A stretch of 64,000 bases of DNA from Shinella zoogloeoides (lineage in GTDB: Bacteria; Pseudomonadota; Alphaproteobacteria; Rhizobiales; Rhizobiaceae), in NCBI RefSeq assembly GCF_003574625.1, contig NZ_QNUJ01000002.1:124001-188000 (forward strand), given 5' to 3'. Shown here one piece after another: positions 53,270 to 64,000 of the stretch. The notes under the pieces are model-generated. The model searched no databases. It worked only from the letters and a program-made list of their open reading frames with translations, and had not been told where the DNA came from. The translations under genes and the position numbers were made by a program. How positions within the stretch are numbered: the stretch's first letter is position 1; each line of letters opens with the position of its first letter.

Positions 53270-54505
53270 CTAGGCGACAAGCCTTTCGATCGCCGTGAGC
53301 GTGCGCTCGATCTCCTCGGCGGAATTGTAGTGGGCGATGCCGATGCGGACGACGCCCTCGTCTTCCGGCAGGCCGAGATGACGGGCGGGCTCCAGCGCGT
53401 AATTGTGGCCCGACCAGATATTGATGTCCTCCGCCGCCAGCGCCTCGGCGAAGCGATGCGTCGAGACGCGCTCGTGGGTAAAGGAGATCGTCGGCACGCG
53501 GTGGGCGAAGAGGTTGGGATTGGCGATGCCGACCAGCCGGACGCCCGGAAGGGCCGTCAGCCCGCTGATCAGCCGGCGCGTCAGGGCCGCCTCGTAGGAA
53601 TCGAACGAGTGGTAGGCGCCTGCCATGCGCTCGCGCCGCGTGCCGGCATGGCCATTCGCCTCGCCCGCCCAGGCGAGATAGTCGATCGTCGCGGTGAGGC
53701 CGGCGAGAAGCTCCGTCTGCGGCGTCCCCGTGCAGAAACGGTCCGGAATATCGTCGCTCTGGCAGCGCACGCGATGGGGCGGCAGCGCGCGCAGCAACTC
53801 CTCCCGTCCCCACAGCACGCCGAGATGCGGGCCGAAGAACTTGTAGGAGGAGCAGACGAGGAAATCGCAGCCGATCGCCCGCACATCCGGCAGACGGTGT
53901 GGCGCGAGCTGCACCGCGTCGATCCAGACGAGCGCGCCCGCCGCCTTGGCCAGCGTCGTCAGCGCGGCGACGTCGTTGATGCTGCCGGTCATGTTGGACG
54001 CATAGTTGAGCGCGAGGAACTTCGTGCGCGGCGTGAGAAGGGCCGCAAGGTCCTCCGGCTCGATACGCCAGCTTTCCGTGTTGAAGGGAAGCCACTTCAC
54101 CACCAGCCCGTAGGCTTCGGCCATCGCCAGCCAGGGCGAGACGTTTCCTTCATGGTCCATTCGCGTGACGATGATCTCGTCGCCGGGCGAAAACGTCCTG
54201 CCGATGACGCGTCCCATCTGGAAGGCGAGCGTTGTCATGTTCGGGCCGATGATCATCTCCTGCCAGGAGGCCGCGTTGACGAATTCCGCCGCAGCATCGT
54301 GCGCCGTCCGCCAGATGGCGTCCGCGCGCTGCGAGGCGGCGAACCGGCCACCGAGATTGGCGGATGCCGTCGCCATCGCATCGGCCACGGCCGCGATGAC
54401 AGGCCGGGGAACGAGCGTTCCGGCGGGATTGTCGAGATAAGCGGTGCGGGAGCCGTCGAGGGCCGGGAAGGAAGCGCGGATCAGGTCGATGGGATAGGCG
54501 GTCAT
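53270..54505 (-). CDS. cysteine desulfurase-like aminotransferase class V protein
   Basis: 411 residues from the ATG at 54505 (AAAGGG upstream). Class V features: IRASFPALDGSRTAYLDNPAGTLVPRPV, the PLP-bound lysine in CSSYKFFGPHLGVLWG, WIDAVQLAPH and IGIAHYNSAEEIERTL. These so-called cysteine-desulfurase-like proteins lack the usual SufS/IscS partners; none are nearby. The physiological substrate is unknown; the context is amino acid catabolism. Confidence 0.85.
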   Translation of the reverse strand: MTAYPIDLIRASFPALDGSRTAYLDNPAGTLVPRPVIAAVADAMATASANLGGRFAASQRADAIWRTAHDAAAEFVNAASWQEMIIGPNMTTLAFQMGRVIGRTFSPGDEIIVTRMDHEGNVSPWLAMAEAYGLVVKWLPFNTESWRIEPEDLAALLTPRTKFLALNYASNMTGSINDVAALTTLAKAAGALVWIDAVQLAPHRLPDVRAIGCDFLVCSSYKFFGPHLGVLWGREELLRALPPHRVRCQSDDIPDRFCTGTPQTELLAGLTATIDYLAWAGEANGHAGTRRERMAGAYHSFDSYEAALTRRLISGLTALPGVRLVGIANPNLFAHRVPTISFTHERVSTHRFAEALAAEDINIWSGHNYALEPARHLGLPEDEGVVRIGIAHYNSAEEIERTLTAIERLVA

Positions 54506-54599
54506 GGTCGGCACCCTTTGCAGAATACTGTATCTGCCTCCTGTGTGCCGCTTTCCGCCGGGCGCCGCCATCCTCCTAGAAGATGAGGGCAAGGTCACC

Positions 54600-54767
54600 T
54601 CAGGTCCGTCCCGCGACCGCAACCGGCGTTGCCGAGGAAAAGGCGCTACCATGCGAGATGACCGGCTTTGCCGCCATTTCCCCTCTTACGTTCCGCAGCG
54701 CCATGGCGGAAACGACCGCGGCCAGCAGAATGGCTGTCAGCGACAGGTAGAACACGGCATTGTCCAT
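54600..54767 (-). CDS. small single-pass membrane protein
   Basis: 55 residues from the ATG at 54767 (MDNAVFYLSLTAILLAAVV); a start six codons earlier is possible. One helix (about residues 4-24) and a polar C-terminus. The ribosome-binding site is weak and the family unknown, so this may be spurious; the rest of the 366-base gap between 54505 and 54872 holds no other coding frame I would support. Confidence 0.4.
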   Translation of the reverse strand: MDNAVFYLSLTAILLAAVVSAMALRNVRGEMAAKPVISHGSAFSSATPVAVAGRT

Positions 54768-54871
54768 TTTCCGGTGTGCAGGCATGGCGTGGCGTCCGGC
54801 TTGGTGAGGATGGCCTTCCCCGGCAGCTTACGCCGATATCCGCCTCCAAGTCACCCGCCGATGCAATCAGC

Positions 54872-55309
54872 CTAGAGCTTTGCCCTTGTCGAGCGCGGCG
54901 TCGACAGGAGAAGGCTGGTTTCGCTGCCGGTAATGCCGGGCACGAGGCGGATCTTGCGCAGCACGGCGTCGAAATCGGCAAGGCTCGCGGCGCTGAGCTC
55001 GACCAGCAGATCCCAGCGGCCGTTCGTTGTGTGGATCTGCGAGATTTCCGGAAAGCCGCCGAGCGTGCGGATCACGCGGTCGGTCACATGGCCCTCGATC
55101 TCGATCATCATGACGCCGCGCACGACGTCCTCCAGCGCATCGGCGCGCAGCATCACCGTATAGCCGAGGATGGTGCCGTCCTCCTCCATGCGCTCGATCC
55201 GGCCGCGCACGGTCGCCCGCGAGGCGCCGGTTTCGAGAGCAAGGTCCGAGACGGAGCGGCGGCCGTTGCCGCGCAGGAGCGTGACGATCTTCCGGTCGAG
55301 GTCATCCAT
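54872..55309 (-). CDS. Lrp/AsnC-family transcriptional regulator
   Basis: 145 residues from the ATG at 55309. HTH MDDLDRKIVTLLRGNGRRSVSDLALETGASRATVRGRIERMEEDGTI and the C-terminal RAM effector domain (VRGVMMIEIEGHVTDRVIRTLGG, GRWDLLVELSAASLADFDAVLRKI). It is divergent from the arginase gene and probably activates the arginase-ornithine cyclodeaminase operon in response to an amino acid such as arginine or ornithine. Confidence 0.9.
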   Translation of the reverse strand: MDDLDRKIVTLLRGNGRRSVSDLALETGASRATVRGRIERMEEDGTILGYTVMLRADALEDVVRGVMMIEIEGHVTDRVIRTLGGFPEISQIHTTNGRWDLLVELSAASLADFDAVLRKIRLVPGITGSETSLLLSTPRSTRAKL

Positions 55310-55343
55310 GTCAATCTGGTCTCCTAGCTTTCCAATCTGGCCA

Positions 55344-55364
55344 ATATGCCATTCCGATATGCCA
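55344..55364. promoter_or_regulatory. direct repeat in the Lrp/arginase divergent region
   Basis: ATATGCCA at 55344-55351 and 55357-55364, start to start 13 bases, between the Lrp gene and the arginase gene; a third GCCA-type element follows near 55383. Candidate Lrp-type site. Confidence 0.4.
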
Positions 55365-55428
55365 AAATTCAATATTCAGTCTGCCATTTTCGCTTTCTAC
55401 AATGAGAAAAACGAAACGGGAGTACACC

Positions 55429-56349
55429 ATGGACTGCACGCTGATCGGCGCCCCCTTGCAAATCGGTGCGGGGCAGCTTGGCTGCGAGATGGGGCCGAGC
55501 GCCCTGCGCATCGCCGGCCTTCGCACCGCGCTGGAGGAACTCGGCCACACCGTGAAGGACATCGGCAATGTCAGCCCCCGCCCCTTCGCCGAAATGCCGC
55601 ATCCGAACAAGGCCGTGCACCACCTCGGCGAGACGGTCGCCTGGGTCGAGGCGCTTTCGGCGGCGGCCTACGAGCACAGCAGGGGCGGCATGCCCATCTT
55701 CCTCGGCGGCGACCATGCGATCTCCGCCGGCACCGTGCCGGGCCTTGCGCGCCGCGCCGCCGAACTCGGCCGGCCGCTCTTCGTGCTCTGGCTCGACGCG
55801 CATACCGACTTTCACAGCCTCGAGACGACCACCAGCGGCAACCTGCACGGCACGCCGGTCGCCTATTACACCGGCCAGGCCGGCTTCGGCAGCTACTTCC
55901 CGGATCTCGCCCATGCGGTTCCGACCGAAAACGTCTGCATGATCGGCATCCGCAGCGTCGATCCCGCCGAGCGGGCGGCGATCCGCAGGACCGGCATCAC
56001 AGTGCACGACATGCGCGTGATCGACGAGCACGGCGTCGCCGTCCTCGTGCGCAGCTTCATCGAGCGTGTCCGGGCCGCAAACGGCCTGCTGCATGTCAGC
56101 TTCGACGTCGATTTCCTGGAGCCGGACATCGCGCCGGCCGTCGGCACCACCGTGCCGGGCGGCGCGACGTTCCGCGAGGCGCACCTGATCATGGAAATGC
56201 TCCATGACAGCGATCTCGTGACGAGCCTCGACATCGTCGAATTGAACCCGTTCCTCGACGAGCGCGGCAAGACCGCCAAGCTGCTCGTCGATCTCGTTTC
56301 CAGCCTGATGGGCAAGCGGGTGATGGATCGCCCGACGCTCGCGGGCTGA
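55429..56349 (+). CDS. arginase
   Basis: 306 residues; GGGAG precedes the ATG. Manganese-binding motifs are intact: GGDHAIS, WLDAHTDFHS and VSFDVDFLEPDIAPAVGTTVPGG. It cleaves arginine to ornithine and urea. The following gene, ornithine cyclodeaminase, converts ornithine to proline, giving a two-step arginine-to-proline route. The Lrp regulator is divergent. Could be annotated rocF or arcA; the symbol is left blank. Confidence 0.95.
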   Translation: MDCTLIGAPLQIGAGQLGCEMGPSALRIAGLRTALEELGHTVKDIGNVSPRPFAEMPHPNKAVHHLGETVAWVEALSAAAYEHSRGGMPIFLGGDHAISAGTVPGLARRAAELGRPLFVLWLDAHTDFHSLETTTSGNLHGTPVAYYTGQAGFGSYFPDLAHAVPTENVCMIGIRSVDPAERAAIRRTGITVHDMRVIDEHGVAVLVRSFIERVRAANGLLHVSFDVDFLEPDIAPAVGTTVPGGATFREAHLIMEMLHDSDLVTSLDIVELNPFLDERGKTAKLLVDLVSSLMGKRVMDRPTLAG

Positions 56350-56375
56350 ATATCGCTGTTCTGGTTGGAGGGAAA

Positions 56376-57437
56376 ATGAACACGGATCCGAAATTGAACG
56401 TCGTCCCGTTCGTCAGCGTGGACCACATGATGAAGCTGGTACTGAAGGTCGGCATCGACCGGTTCCTGACGGAGCTGGCGGCCACCATCGAGGAGGATTT
56501 CCGCCGCTGGCCGGTCTTCGACAAGACCCCGCGCGTCGCCTCGCATTCGCAGGAGGGCGTCATCGAGCTGATGCCGACCAGCGACGGCACGCTCTACGGC
56601 TTCAAATATGTCAACGGCCACCCGAAGAACACCCGCGACGGCCGACAGACCGTGACGGCCTTCGGCGTGCTCTCGGATGTCGGCAACGGCTATCCGATGC
56701 TGCTGACCGAGATGACGATCCTGACGGCGCTGCGCACCGCGGCGACCTCGGCCGTCGCGGCGAAGTACCTCGCCCGGCCAAACGCCCGCACCATGGCGAT
56801 CATCGGCAACGGCGCGCAGAGCGAATTCCAGGCCCGCGCCTTCAAGTCGCTGCTCGGCATCGACACGCTGCGCCTTTATGACATCGACGCCTCGGCGACG
56901 AAGAAATGCGCGCGCAACCTTGCGGGCCTCGGCTTCACCATCGTCGAATGCGGCTCGGTCGAGGAGGCTGTCGAGGGTGCGGACATCATCACCACCGTCA
57001 CGGCCGACAAGCAGTATGCGACGATCCTTTCCGACAACCATGTCGGCCCCGGCGTGCACATCAACGCGGTCGGCGGCGACTGCCCCGGCAAGACGGAACT
57101 CAGCAAGGACATCCTGCTGCGCTCAGACATCTTCGTCGAATATCCGCCGCAGACCCGCATCGAGGGCGAGATCCAGCAGCTTGCGGCCGATCATCCCGTC
57201 ATCGAGCTCTGGGAGGTCATGACCGGCGCAACGCAAGGCCGCAGGAGCGCGGACCAGATCACGCTCTTCGACAGCGTCGGCTTCGCCACCGAGGACTTCT
57301 CGGCCCTTCGCTACGTGCGGGAGAAGATCGCCGAACACGATATGTTCACGGAACTCGACCTCCTCGCCGACCCCGACGAGCCGCGCGACCTCTACGGCAT
57401 GCTGCTGCGCTGCGAGAAGAAGCTCAACGCCGCCTGA
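56376..57437 (+). CDS. ornithine cyclodeaminase
   Basis: 353 residues with GGAGGG before the ATG. The N-terminal domain has VASHSQEGVIELMPTSDGTLYGFKYVNGHPKN, and the NAD-binding fold is AIIGNGAQSEFQARAF, with VGGDCPGKTELSKDIL further on. It turns ornithine into proline and ammonia. It follows arginase by 26 bases in the same transcript and ends at a strong bidirectional stem-loop (57461-57492). Confidence 0.93.
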   Translation: MNTDPKLNVVPFVSVDHMMKLVLKVGIDRFLTELAATIEEDFRRWPVFDKTPRVASHSQEGVIELMPTSDGTLYGFKYVNGHPKNTRDGRQTVTAFGVLSDVGNGYPMLLTEMTILTALRTAATSAVAAKYLARPNARTMAIIGNGAQSEFQARAFKSLLGIDTLRLYDIDASATKKCARNLAGLGFTIVECGSVEEAVEGADIITTVTADKQYATILSDNHVGPGVHINAVGGDCPGKTELSKDILLRSDIFVEYPPQTRIEGEIQQLAADHPVIELWEVMTGATQGRRSADQITLFDSVGFATEDFSALRYVREKIAEHDMFTELDLLADPDEPRDLYGMLLRCEKKLNAA

Positions 57438-57460
57438 GAAGAGCGCCGGTGAAAACGCGA

Positions 57461-57492
57461 CCGCCCGGCTTGCCGAAAGGCAGGCCGGGCGG
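57461..57492. terminator. strong stem-loop between convergent operons
   Basis: CCGCCCGGC-T-TGCC with a GAAA loop and GGCA-G-GCCGGGCGG, a stem of about 14 pairs closed by a GNRA tetraloop. It lies 24 bases after the ornithine cyclodeaminase stop and 30 bases after the convergent LldD stop, so it can end both transcripts. Confidence 0.75.
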
Positions 57493-57521
57493 AATTGCGT
57501 TCAATGCGTGGAGCGGATGCG

Positions 57522-58670
57522 CTACGTGCGGAACCGCAGGTTGCTGGTCGAAAGGCGATCGACGGTGGCGCAGCCCATGAGCTTCATGCCGCGCTCGATT
57601 TCCGTTTTCATCAGCGACAGCGACCGCTCGACGCCGGCCCGGCCGGCGGCGGCCAGCGGGAAAAGATAGTAGCGTCCCACGCCGACGGCCTTCGCCCCCA
57701 GCGACAGGGCCTTCAGGACATGCGTGCCGCGCTGGACGCCGCCGTCCATCATGACATCGATGCGGTCGCCGACCGCATCGACGATTTCCGCGAGCTGGTC
57801 GAACCCGCTACGCGAACCGTCGAGCTGCCGCCCGCCATGGTTCGACAGGACGATGCCGGTGCAGCCGATATCGACGGCACGCCTCGCATCCTCCACCGTC
57901 ATGATCCCCTTGAGGCAGAAATGGCCGCCCCATTCCTTCACCATCTCGGCGACATCGTCCCAGTTCATCGCCGGGTCGAGCATCTCCGTGAAGTAGCGGC
58001 TGATCGACATCGTCCCGCTGCCCATGTCGACATGGCTTTCCAGCTGCGGCAGGCGGAATTTCTCATGCGTGAAATAGTTGAGCGCCCAGCCCGGCTTGAC
58101 CGCGAACTGCGCCATCCCGGCGAGATTCAGCCGGAACGGGATCGCAAAGCCGGTCCGCTGGTCCCGCTCGCGGTTTCCGCCGGTGATGCTGTCGACGGTC
58201 AGCATCATCACCTCGACGCCGGCCTGCTTCGCGCGCGCCATCATGTCCCGGTTGAGACCGCGATCCTTGTGGAAGTAGAATTGATAGACCTGCGGCGCGC
58301 TGCTGATGCGCCGCGCCTCCTCCAGGCTGATCGTGCCGAGCGAGGAAACGCCGAACATCGTGCCGAACCTGTTCGCCGCATGGGCGACCGCCCGCTCGCC
58401 TTCGTGGTGAAACAGGCGCTGGAGCGCGGTGGGCGAGCAATAGACCGGCATGGCCAGCTTCTGCCCCATCACCGTCACCGACATGTCGACGTCGCTGACC
58501 CCGTTGAGGACACTTGGCAGGAGGTCGCAATCCTCGAAAGCCGCCGTGTTGCGCCTGTAGGTGACCTCGTCATCCGCCGCGCCGTCGATATAATTGAAGA
58601 TCGGGCCGGGAAGACGCTTTTTGGCCAGGCGGCGGAAATCGTGGAAATTGTAGCAATCAGAAACCCGCAT
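57522..58670 (-). CDS. lldD: FMN-dependent alpha-hydroxy acid dehydrogenase (L-lactate dehydrogenase type)
   Basis: 382 residues. TIM-barrel FMN enzyme with MRVSDCYNFHDFRRLAKKRLPGPIFNYIDGAADDE, the catalytic histidine in GIVLSNHGGRQLD, and GRYYLFPLAAAGRAGV. It oxidises L-lactate to pyruvate at the membrane face. It lies at the end of the fucose-type operon, where L-lactate is a product, so this is the natural job; related enzymes use glycolate or mandelate. The gap to the SDR gene is 108 bases. Confidence 0.87.
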   Translation of the reverse strand: MRVSDCYNFHDFRRLAKKRLPGPIFNYIDGAADDEVTYRRNTAAFEDCDLLPSVLNGVSDVDMSVTVMGQKLAMPVYCSPTALQRLFHHEGERAVAHAANRFGTMFGVSSLGTISLEEARRISSAPQVYQFYFHKDRGLNRDMMARAKQAGVEVMMLTVDSITGGNRERDQRTGFAIPFRLNLAGMAQFAVKPGWALNYFTHEKFRLPQLESHVDMGSGTMSISRYFTEMLDPAMNWDDVAEMVKEWGGHFCLKGIMTVEDARRAVDIGCTGIVLSNHGGRQLDGSRSGFDQLAEIVDAVGDRIDVMMDGGVQRGTHVLKALSLGAKAVGVGRYYLFPLAAAGRAGVERSLSLMKTEIERGMKLMGCATVDRLSTSNLRFRT

Positions 58671-58778
58671 GGCCGACCTTGATCATTCCTCGTCATCAAA
58701 AGCACGTCATAGCAGCGTGCCGTGTGTCCAACTAGGCCTCCCGCGGCCTTGTGGACAAGCGGGCGGCAATGAAAATCC

Positions 58779-60844
<2,066 letters not shown>

Positions 60845-60918
60845 GCCTTCATAACCTTCTGCATTTGTTCGCGGAGTGCTTCGGTGCCGAGCCGGATCGT
60901 ACGCCGCGTCTCGGAAAG

Positions 60919-60944
60919 GGCCCGGAGACCTCGGTCCCCGGGCC
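60919..60944 (-). terminator. stem-loop between the sugar-binding protein gene and the fuconate dehydratase gene
   Basis: GGCCCGG-A-GACC-TC-GGTC-C-CCGGGCC, a near-perfect long stem 10 bases beyond the binding-protein stop and 75 bases before the dehydratase start. Likely an internal terminator or transcript-stabilising hairpin. Confidence 0.55.
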
Positions 60945-60954
60945 GGATTTCGGA

Positions 60955-61899
60955 TCAATCGTAGAGAACGGCGGAGATTTCCGGCGAGTCGATATTGGTC
61001 TTGTCGTACCAGTAGAAGCCGGTATCGATGTTCTTCTCGACCTTCTCGCCCTTGGCGGCGGCAACGGCGGCCTTGACCGTCTCGTAGCCGATGCCGACCG
61101 GGTTCTGCGTGATCGCGCCGGCCATGGAGCCGTCACGGACCGCGTCCTTCTGGGCCTTGCCCGAGTCGTAGCCGACGACCACGACCTTGGCGCCTGCTTC
61201 CTTCACGCCGTTGACGACGCCAATGGCCGAGCCTTCGTTGGTGCCGAAGATGCCCTTGATGTCGGGATTGGCGGTCAGGATCGCCTTGGTGATCTCCGTC
61301 GACTTCAGATGGTCGCCACCGCCGTATTCGATGGTGACGATCTCGACATTCGGATGGCTCTCCTTCATCCGGTTGACGAAGCCGTCGCGGCGGTCGACGC
61401 CGGTGCGCGAGGTCTGGTCGTGGGCGACCACGGCAACCTTGCCGGCATCGCCGATCAACTCGGCGAGCTTGTCGGCGGCAAGCGCGGCCGCCGCGATGTT
61501 GTCCGTCGAGGCCGTCGCGACCGGGATGTCGCTATCGACGCCGGAGTCGAAGGCGATGACCGGGATCTTGGCGTCCTGGGCCTGCTTGAGAAGCGGAATG
61601 GCCGCCTGGCTGTCGAGAGCGGCAAAGCCGATGGCGGCCGGCTTCTTGGCGAGGGCTGCGGCCAGCATGTCGATCTGCTTGTCGACCTGGCTTTCGTTAT
61701 CCGGTCCCTCGAACGTCACCTCGACGCCGAGTTCCGCACCGGCCTTGTCGGCGCCGGCCTTCACGGCCTGCCAGAACTGATGCTGGAAGCCCTTCGAAAT
61801 GAGCGGCACGTAGAGCTTGTCCTGTGCGCCCGCTCCCGTCGCCGCACCGAGCAGCGAGATTGCTGCGACCGCGCCAAGTAGAGTCCGTCTCGTGAACAT
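60955..61899 (-). CDS. sugar ABC transporter substrate-binding protein (RbsB family)
   Basis: 314 residues; the ATG at 61899 follows AAGGAGG. A signal peptide (MFTRRTLLGAVAAISLLGAA) precedes the ribose-binding-protein fold: YVPLISKGFQHQFWQAVKAGADKAGAELGVEV, IGFAALDSQAAIPLLKQAQDAKIPVIAFDSGVDSD, DIKGIFGTNEGSAIGVVNG. In the context of fuconate dehydratase it probably brings L-fucose or a related deoxy sugar to the permease. Confidence 0.92.
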   Translation of the reverse strand: MFTRRTLLGAVAAISLLGAATGAGAQDKLYVPLISKGFQHQFWQAVKAGADKAGAELGVEVTFEGPDNESQVDKQIDMLAAALAKKPAAIGFAALDSQAAIPLLKQAQDAKIPVIAFDSGVDSDIPVATASTDNIAAAALAADKLAELIGDAGKVAVVAHDQTSRTGVDRRDGFVNRMKESHPNVEIVTIEYGGGDHLKSTEITKAILTANPDIKGIFGTNEGSAIGVVNGVKEAGAKVVVVGYDSGKAQKDAVRDGSMAGAITQNPVGIGYETVKAAVAAAKGEKVEKNIDTGFYWYDKTNIDSPEISAVLYD

Positions 61900-61943
61900 G
61901 TTTTCCTCCTTGTGTTCACACTGCATGAACTTATCGACCGTCC

Positions 61944-61959
61944 GGAGGCCTCGGCCTCC
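61944..61959 (-). repeat. intercistronic stem-loop between permease and binding protein genes
   Basis: GGAGGCC-TC-GGCCTCC, a seven-base stem with a two-base loop just before the permease stop, extended by partial CCGG pairing. Possible transcript-stability element. Confidence 0.4.
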
Positions 61960-61965
61960 TTCCGG

Positions 61966-62943
61966 TTATTTCGCTTCGCGCCGGCGCATCTGGTCGGCAT
62001 AGACCGCGATGATGATGATGGCGCCGGTGACGACCGTCTGCCATTCCGGCGCGACGGAAAGCACTCGCAGACCGTTGGTCAGAACCGACATGATCAGCGC
62101 GCCGATCAGCGTGCCGAGAATGGTGCCGCGCCCGCCCGCAAGGCTGGTGCCGCCGATGACCACGGCCGCGATCGCCTCCAGCTCGTAGCCGAGGCCGAGC
62201 GCGGGCTGGGCGGAGTTCAGCCGGCTGGCGATGAGAAGGCCGCCGATGCCGCAGATCGCGCCGGACAGCGTGTAGATGGCGATCTTCCAGAAATTCGTGT
62301 TGACGCCCGAAAGCCGCACCGCCTCCTCGTTGGAGCCGAGCGCGAAGGTGTAGCGGCCGAGCACCGTGCGGCTGAGGATCCACGAGGTGATGCCCGCGAC
62401 GATGAAGAGCACCAGCACCCCGTTCGGCACGGGAAAGGCCGGAACGAGCTGGCCGATCAGAGAGCCTTGCGCGATCAGGGTGAAGCCGGGCGTGTCGTTG
62501 AAATAGATCGGCTTGGTGCCCGTGACGATCAGCGACAGGCCCTTGAGCACCAGCATCATGCCGAGGGTGGCGATGAAGGGCGGTATTTTCATGCGGGCGA
62601 CCAGCCCGCCGGAAACGAAGCCGCAAAAGGCGCCCGTGCCGATTGCCGCCAGCACGCCGAAGGGCAGCGGCATGCCCGCCCAGGTCAGCACCACGCCCGT
62701 CATCACCGCGCAGAAGGTCATCAGCGTGCCGATGGACAGATCGATGCCGCCGGTGATGATGATCATCGTCACGCCCACGGCGAGGACCCCGTTGACCGAG
62801 GTGGCCTGCAGGATCGCCATGATGTTGGAGACCTGGAAGAAGTTCGGGCTGGCCAGCGAGAAGCCGATCAGCAGCACGATGAGGCTGGCAAAGGCCAGAA
62901 TTTTCTGCTGCGCGCTGCCGCGCAGGCTTGCCTTTTCACTCAT
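61966..62943 (-). CDS. sugar ABC transporter permease (RbsC family)
   Basis: 325 residues with GGGA ahead of the ATG. The CUT2 permease pattern is clear: QKILAFASLIVLLIGFSLASPNFFQVSNIMAILQATSVNG, GGIDLSIGTLMTFCAV, TLGMMLVLKGLSLIVTGTKPIYF, and GSNEEAVRLSGVNTNFWKI. It forms the channel dimer served by the ATPase gene at 62960. Confidence 0.93.
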   Translation of the reverse strand: MSEKASLRGSAQQKILAFASLIVLLIGFSLASPNFFQVSNIMAILQATSVNGVLAVGVTMIIITGGIDLSIGTLMTFCAVMTGVVLTWAGMPLPFGVLAAIGTGAFCGFVSGGLVARMKIPPFIATLGMMLVLKGLSLIVTGTKPIYFNDTPGFTLIAQGSLIGQLVPAFPVPNGVLVLFIVAGITSWILSRTVLGRYTFALGSNEEAVRLSGVNTNFWKIAIYTLSGAICGIGGLLIASRLNSAQPALGLGYELEAIAAVVIGGTSLAGGRGTILGTLIGALIMSVLTNGLRVLSVAPEWQTVVTGAIIIIAVYADQMRRREAK

Positions 62944-62959
62944 AGTTCCCGTGTCCCCC

Positions 62960-64000
62960 TCAGGCAGCAGTCTTGCCGTTGCGTTGCGTTGCCAGTTCCA
63001 TGATCCTCTCCTGCTCCGCCCCGCCGGGCAGGATGCCGGTCAGGCGCCCCTCGCACATGACGGCGATGCGATGGGAAAGCCGCAACACCTCGGGCAGCTC
63101 GCTGGAAATGACGATGATCGCCTTGCCGGCGGCGGCCAGTTCGTTGAGCAGCCGGTAGATCTCCGCCTTGGCGCCGACGTCGATGCCGCGCGTCGGCTCG
63201 TCGAAGATCAGGATGTCGCAGTCGCGCAGCAGCCATTTCGCGATGACCACCTTCTGCTGGTTGCCGCCCGAGAGCAGCCGCACCTCCTGCCGGTCGCCCG
63301 GCGTGCGGATGGCGAGCTTCCGGATATAGTCCTTCGCCACAAGGGCCAGCGCGGCCTCGTCGATCCTGCCGATGGCATCGGAATGGCGCCGAAGGCTCGC
63401 CATGGCGATGTTGGCGCGCACATCCATGCCGAGCGCCAGGCCATAATGCTTGCGGTCCTCGGACAGATAGCCGATCCCCGCGCGAACGGCCTCGGCCGGG
63501 CTCGTGATGCGCAGGGGCTTTCCGTGGACGCGGATCTCGCCGCTGTCTATGGGCTCGGCGCCGAAGATGGCGCGGGCAAGCTCGGTGCGCCCCGCACCCA
63601 TCAGGCCGGCAAAACCGAGGATCTCGCCTTTCCTGAGGCTGAAGCTGATCTCCTTCAGTTCGTGCCCGCGGCTGACATTGATCACCTCCAGCGCCGTATC
63701 GGCCCCGGAAAGGTCGGGGATCGTCACCGCCTCGTCCGTCAGCTCGCGGCCGACCATCATGGAGATGATCCTGGAGATCGGCGTCTCCTCCGCCGCGACC
63801 GTCCCGACATAGGCGCCGTCGCGCATGACCGTCACCCGGTCGGAGATGCGCTTGATCTCGTCCATCTTGTGGCTGATGTAGATGATGCCGACGCCCTCGG
63901 CCTTGAGGCGGCGGATGATGGTGAAGAGCTCGGCGATCTCCGCGTCGTTGAGCGCGGCCGTCGGCTCGTCCATGATCAGCACGCGCGAGCGGTAGCTCAG
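62960..64000 (-). CDS. sugar ABC transporter ATP-binding protein (RbsA/MglA family), partial
   Basis: Cut by the right edge; about 347 C-terminal residues are seen. The Walker [16 protein letters not shown] of the first cassette and the second half with [22 protein letters not shown], the [16 protein letters not shown] signature and [18 protein letters not shown] identify the tandem-cassette CUT2 ATPase. It is the upstream gene of the permease-binding-protein operon for a deoxy-sugar, probably L-fucose. Confidence 0.92.
   Translation of the reverse strand: MSYRSRVLIMDEPTAALNDAEIAELFTIIRRLKAEGVGIIYISHKMDEIKRISDRVTVMRDGAYVGTVAAEETPISRIISMMVGRELTDEAVTIPDLSGADTALEVINVSRGHELKEISFSLRKGEILGFAGLMGAGRTELARAIFGAEPIDSGEIRVHGKPLRITSPAEAVRAGIGYLSEDRKHYGLALGMDVRANIAMASLRRHSDAIGRIDEAALALVAKDYIRKLAIRTPGDRQEVRLLSGGNQQKVVIAKWLLRDCDILIFDEPTRGIDVGAKAEIYRLLNELAAAGKAIIVISSELPEVLRLSHRIAVMCEGRLTGILPGGAEQERIMELATQRNGKTAA

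Overview
The window looks like a chromosomal or large-replicon segment of a high-GC alphaproteobacterium, most likely Rhizobiales (Rhizobiaceae: Shinella, Ensifer or Rhizobium-like). The clues are the divergent dctA/dctBD locus with a sigma-54 promoter, the many ABC transporters paired with short catabolic operons, the Lrp-arginase-ornithine cyclodeaminase set, and the gene-family mix as a whole. I saw no rRNA or tRNA gene, insertion sequence, prophage or CRISPR array. Coding density is high and real genes lie on both strands.

Layout, left to right. 1-721: an M20 amidohydrolase cut by the left edge. 970-3137: a small membrane protein, then four exported or membrane proteins including an OmpA-domain lipoprotein-like protein. 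3178-9633 (minus): an operon of cupin, Fe-S flavin oxidoreductase and a polyamine-type ABC transporter, with a divergent XRE-cupin regulator (9913-10512). 10541-14898 (minus): a GNAT enzyme and an encapsulin nanocompartment operon (small protein, DyP peroxidase with cargo-loading tail, encapsulin shell, NDH-2-like flavoprotein, DUF2945 protein), preceded by a DUF2171 gene with its own terminator. 15141-17128: leuA behind a leucine-rich leader peptide. 17129-21676: AraC regulator, exported protein, GAF-GGDEF-PilZ cyclase and TadG-like protein.

21963-26699: dctA with a near-perfect sigma-54 promoter, and dctB-dctD divergent from it. 26789-34967 (minus): a complete kdpFABCDE operon that also carries two unannotated-looking membrane microproteins, one before kdpF and one between kdpA and kdpB. 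35306-37027: a 7TM GGDEF protein. 37149-41744: a MarR regulator, a ClC channel, a small helical protein, and an ECF sigma factor followed by a DUF4142 protein and a cupredoxin. Two near-identical palindromes tie the MarR gene to the ClC and helical-protein promoters. Two matching two-block motifs tie the sigma factor to its own promoter and to the DUF4142 operon.

41765-57437 is amino-acid-like catabolism: homocysteine methyltransferase family protein, Asp/Glu/hydantoin racemase, DUF6282 protein, MFS transporter and RpiR regulator; then an inositol-monophosphatase family enzyme, a polar amino acid ABC transporter, an aminotransferase, a LuxR regulator, a cysteine-desulfurase-like enzyme, and Lrp with arginase and ornithine cyclodeaminase (arginine to ornithine to proline). 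57522-64000 (minus) reads as a non-phosphorylative L-fucose pathway: sugar ABC transporter, L-fuconate dehydratase, SDR dehydrogenase and an L-lactate-dehydrogenase-type enzyme that would consume the L-lactate the pathway makes. The ABC ATPase is cut by the right edge.

All calls come from reading translated sequence and motifs by eye; no database search was run. Start codons were chosen from ribosome-binding sites and family N-termini and may be off by a few codons.
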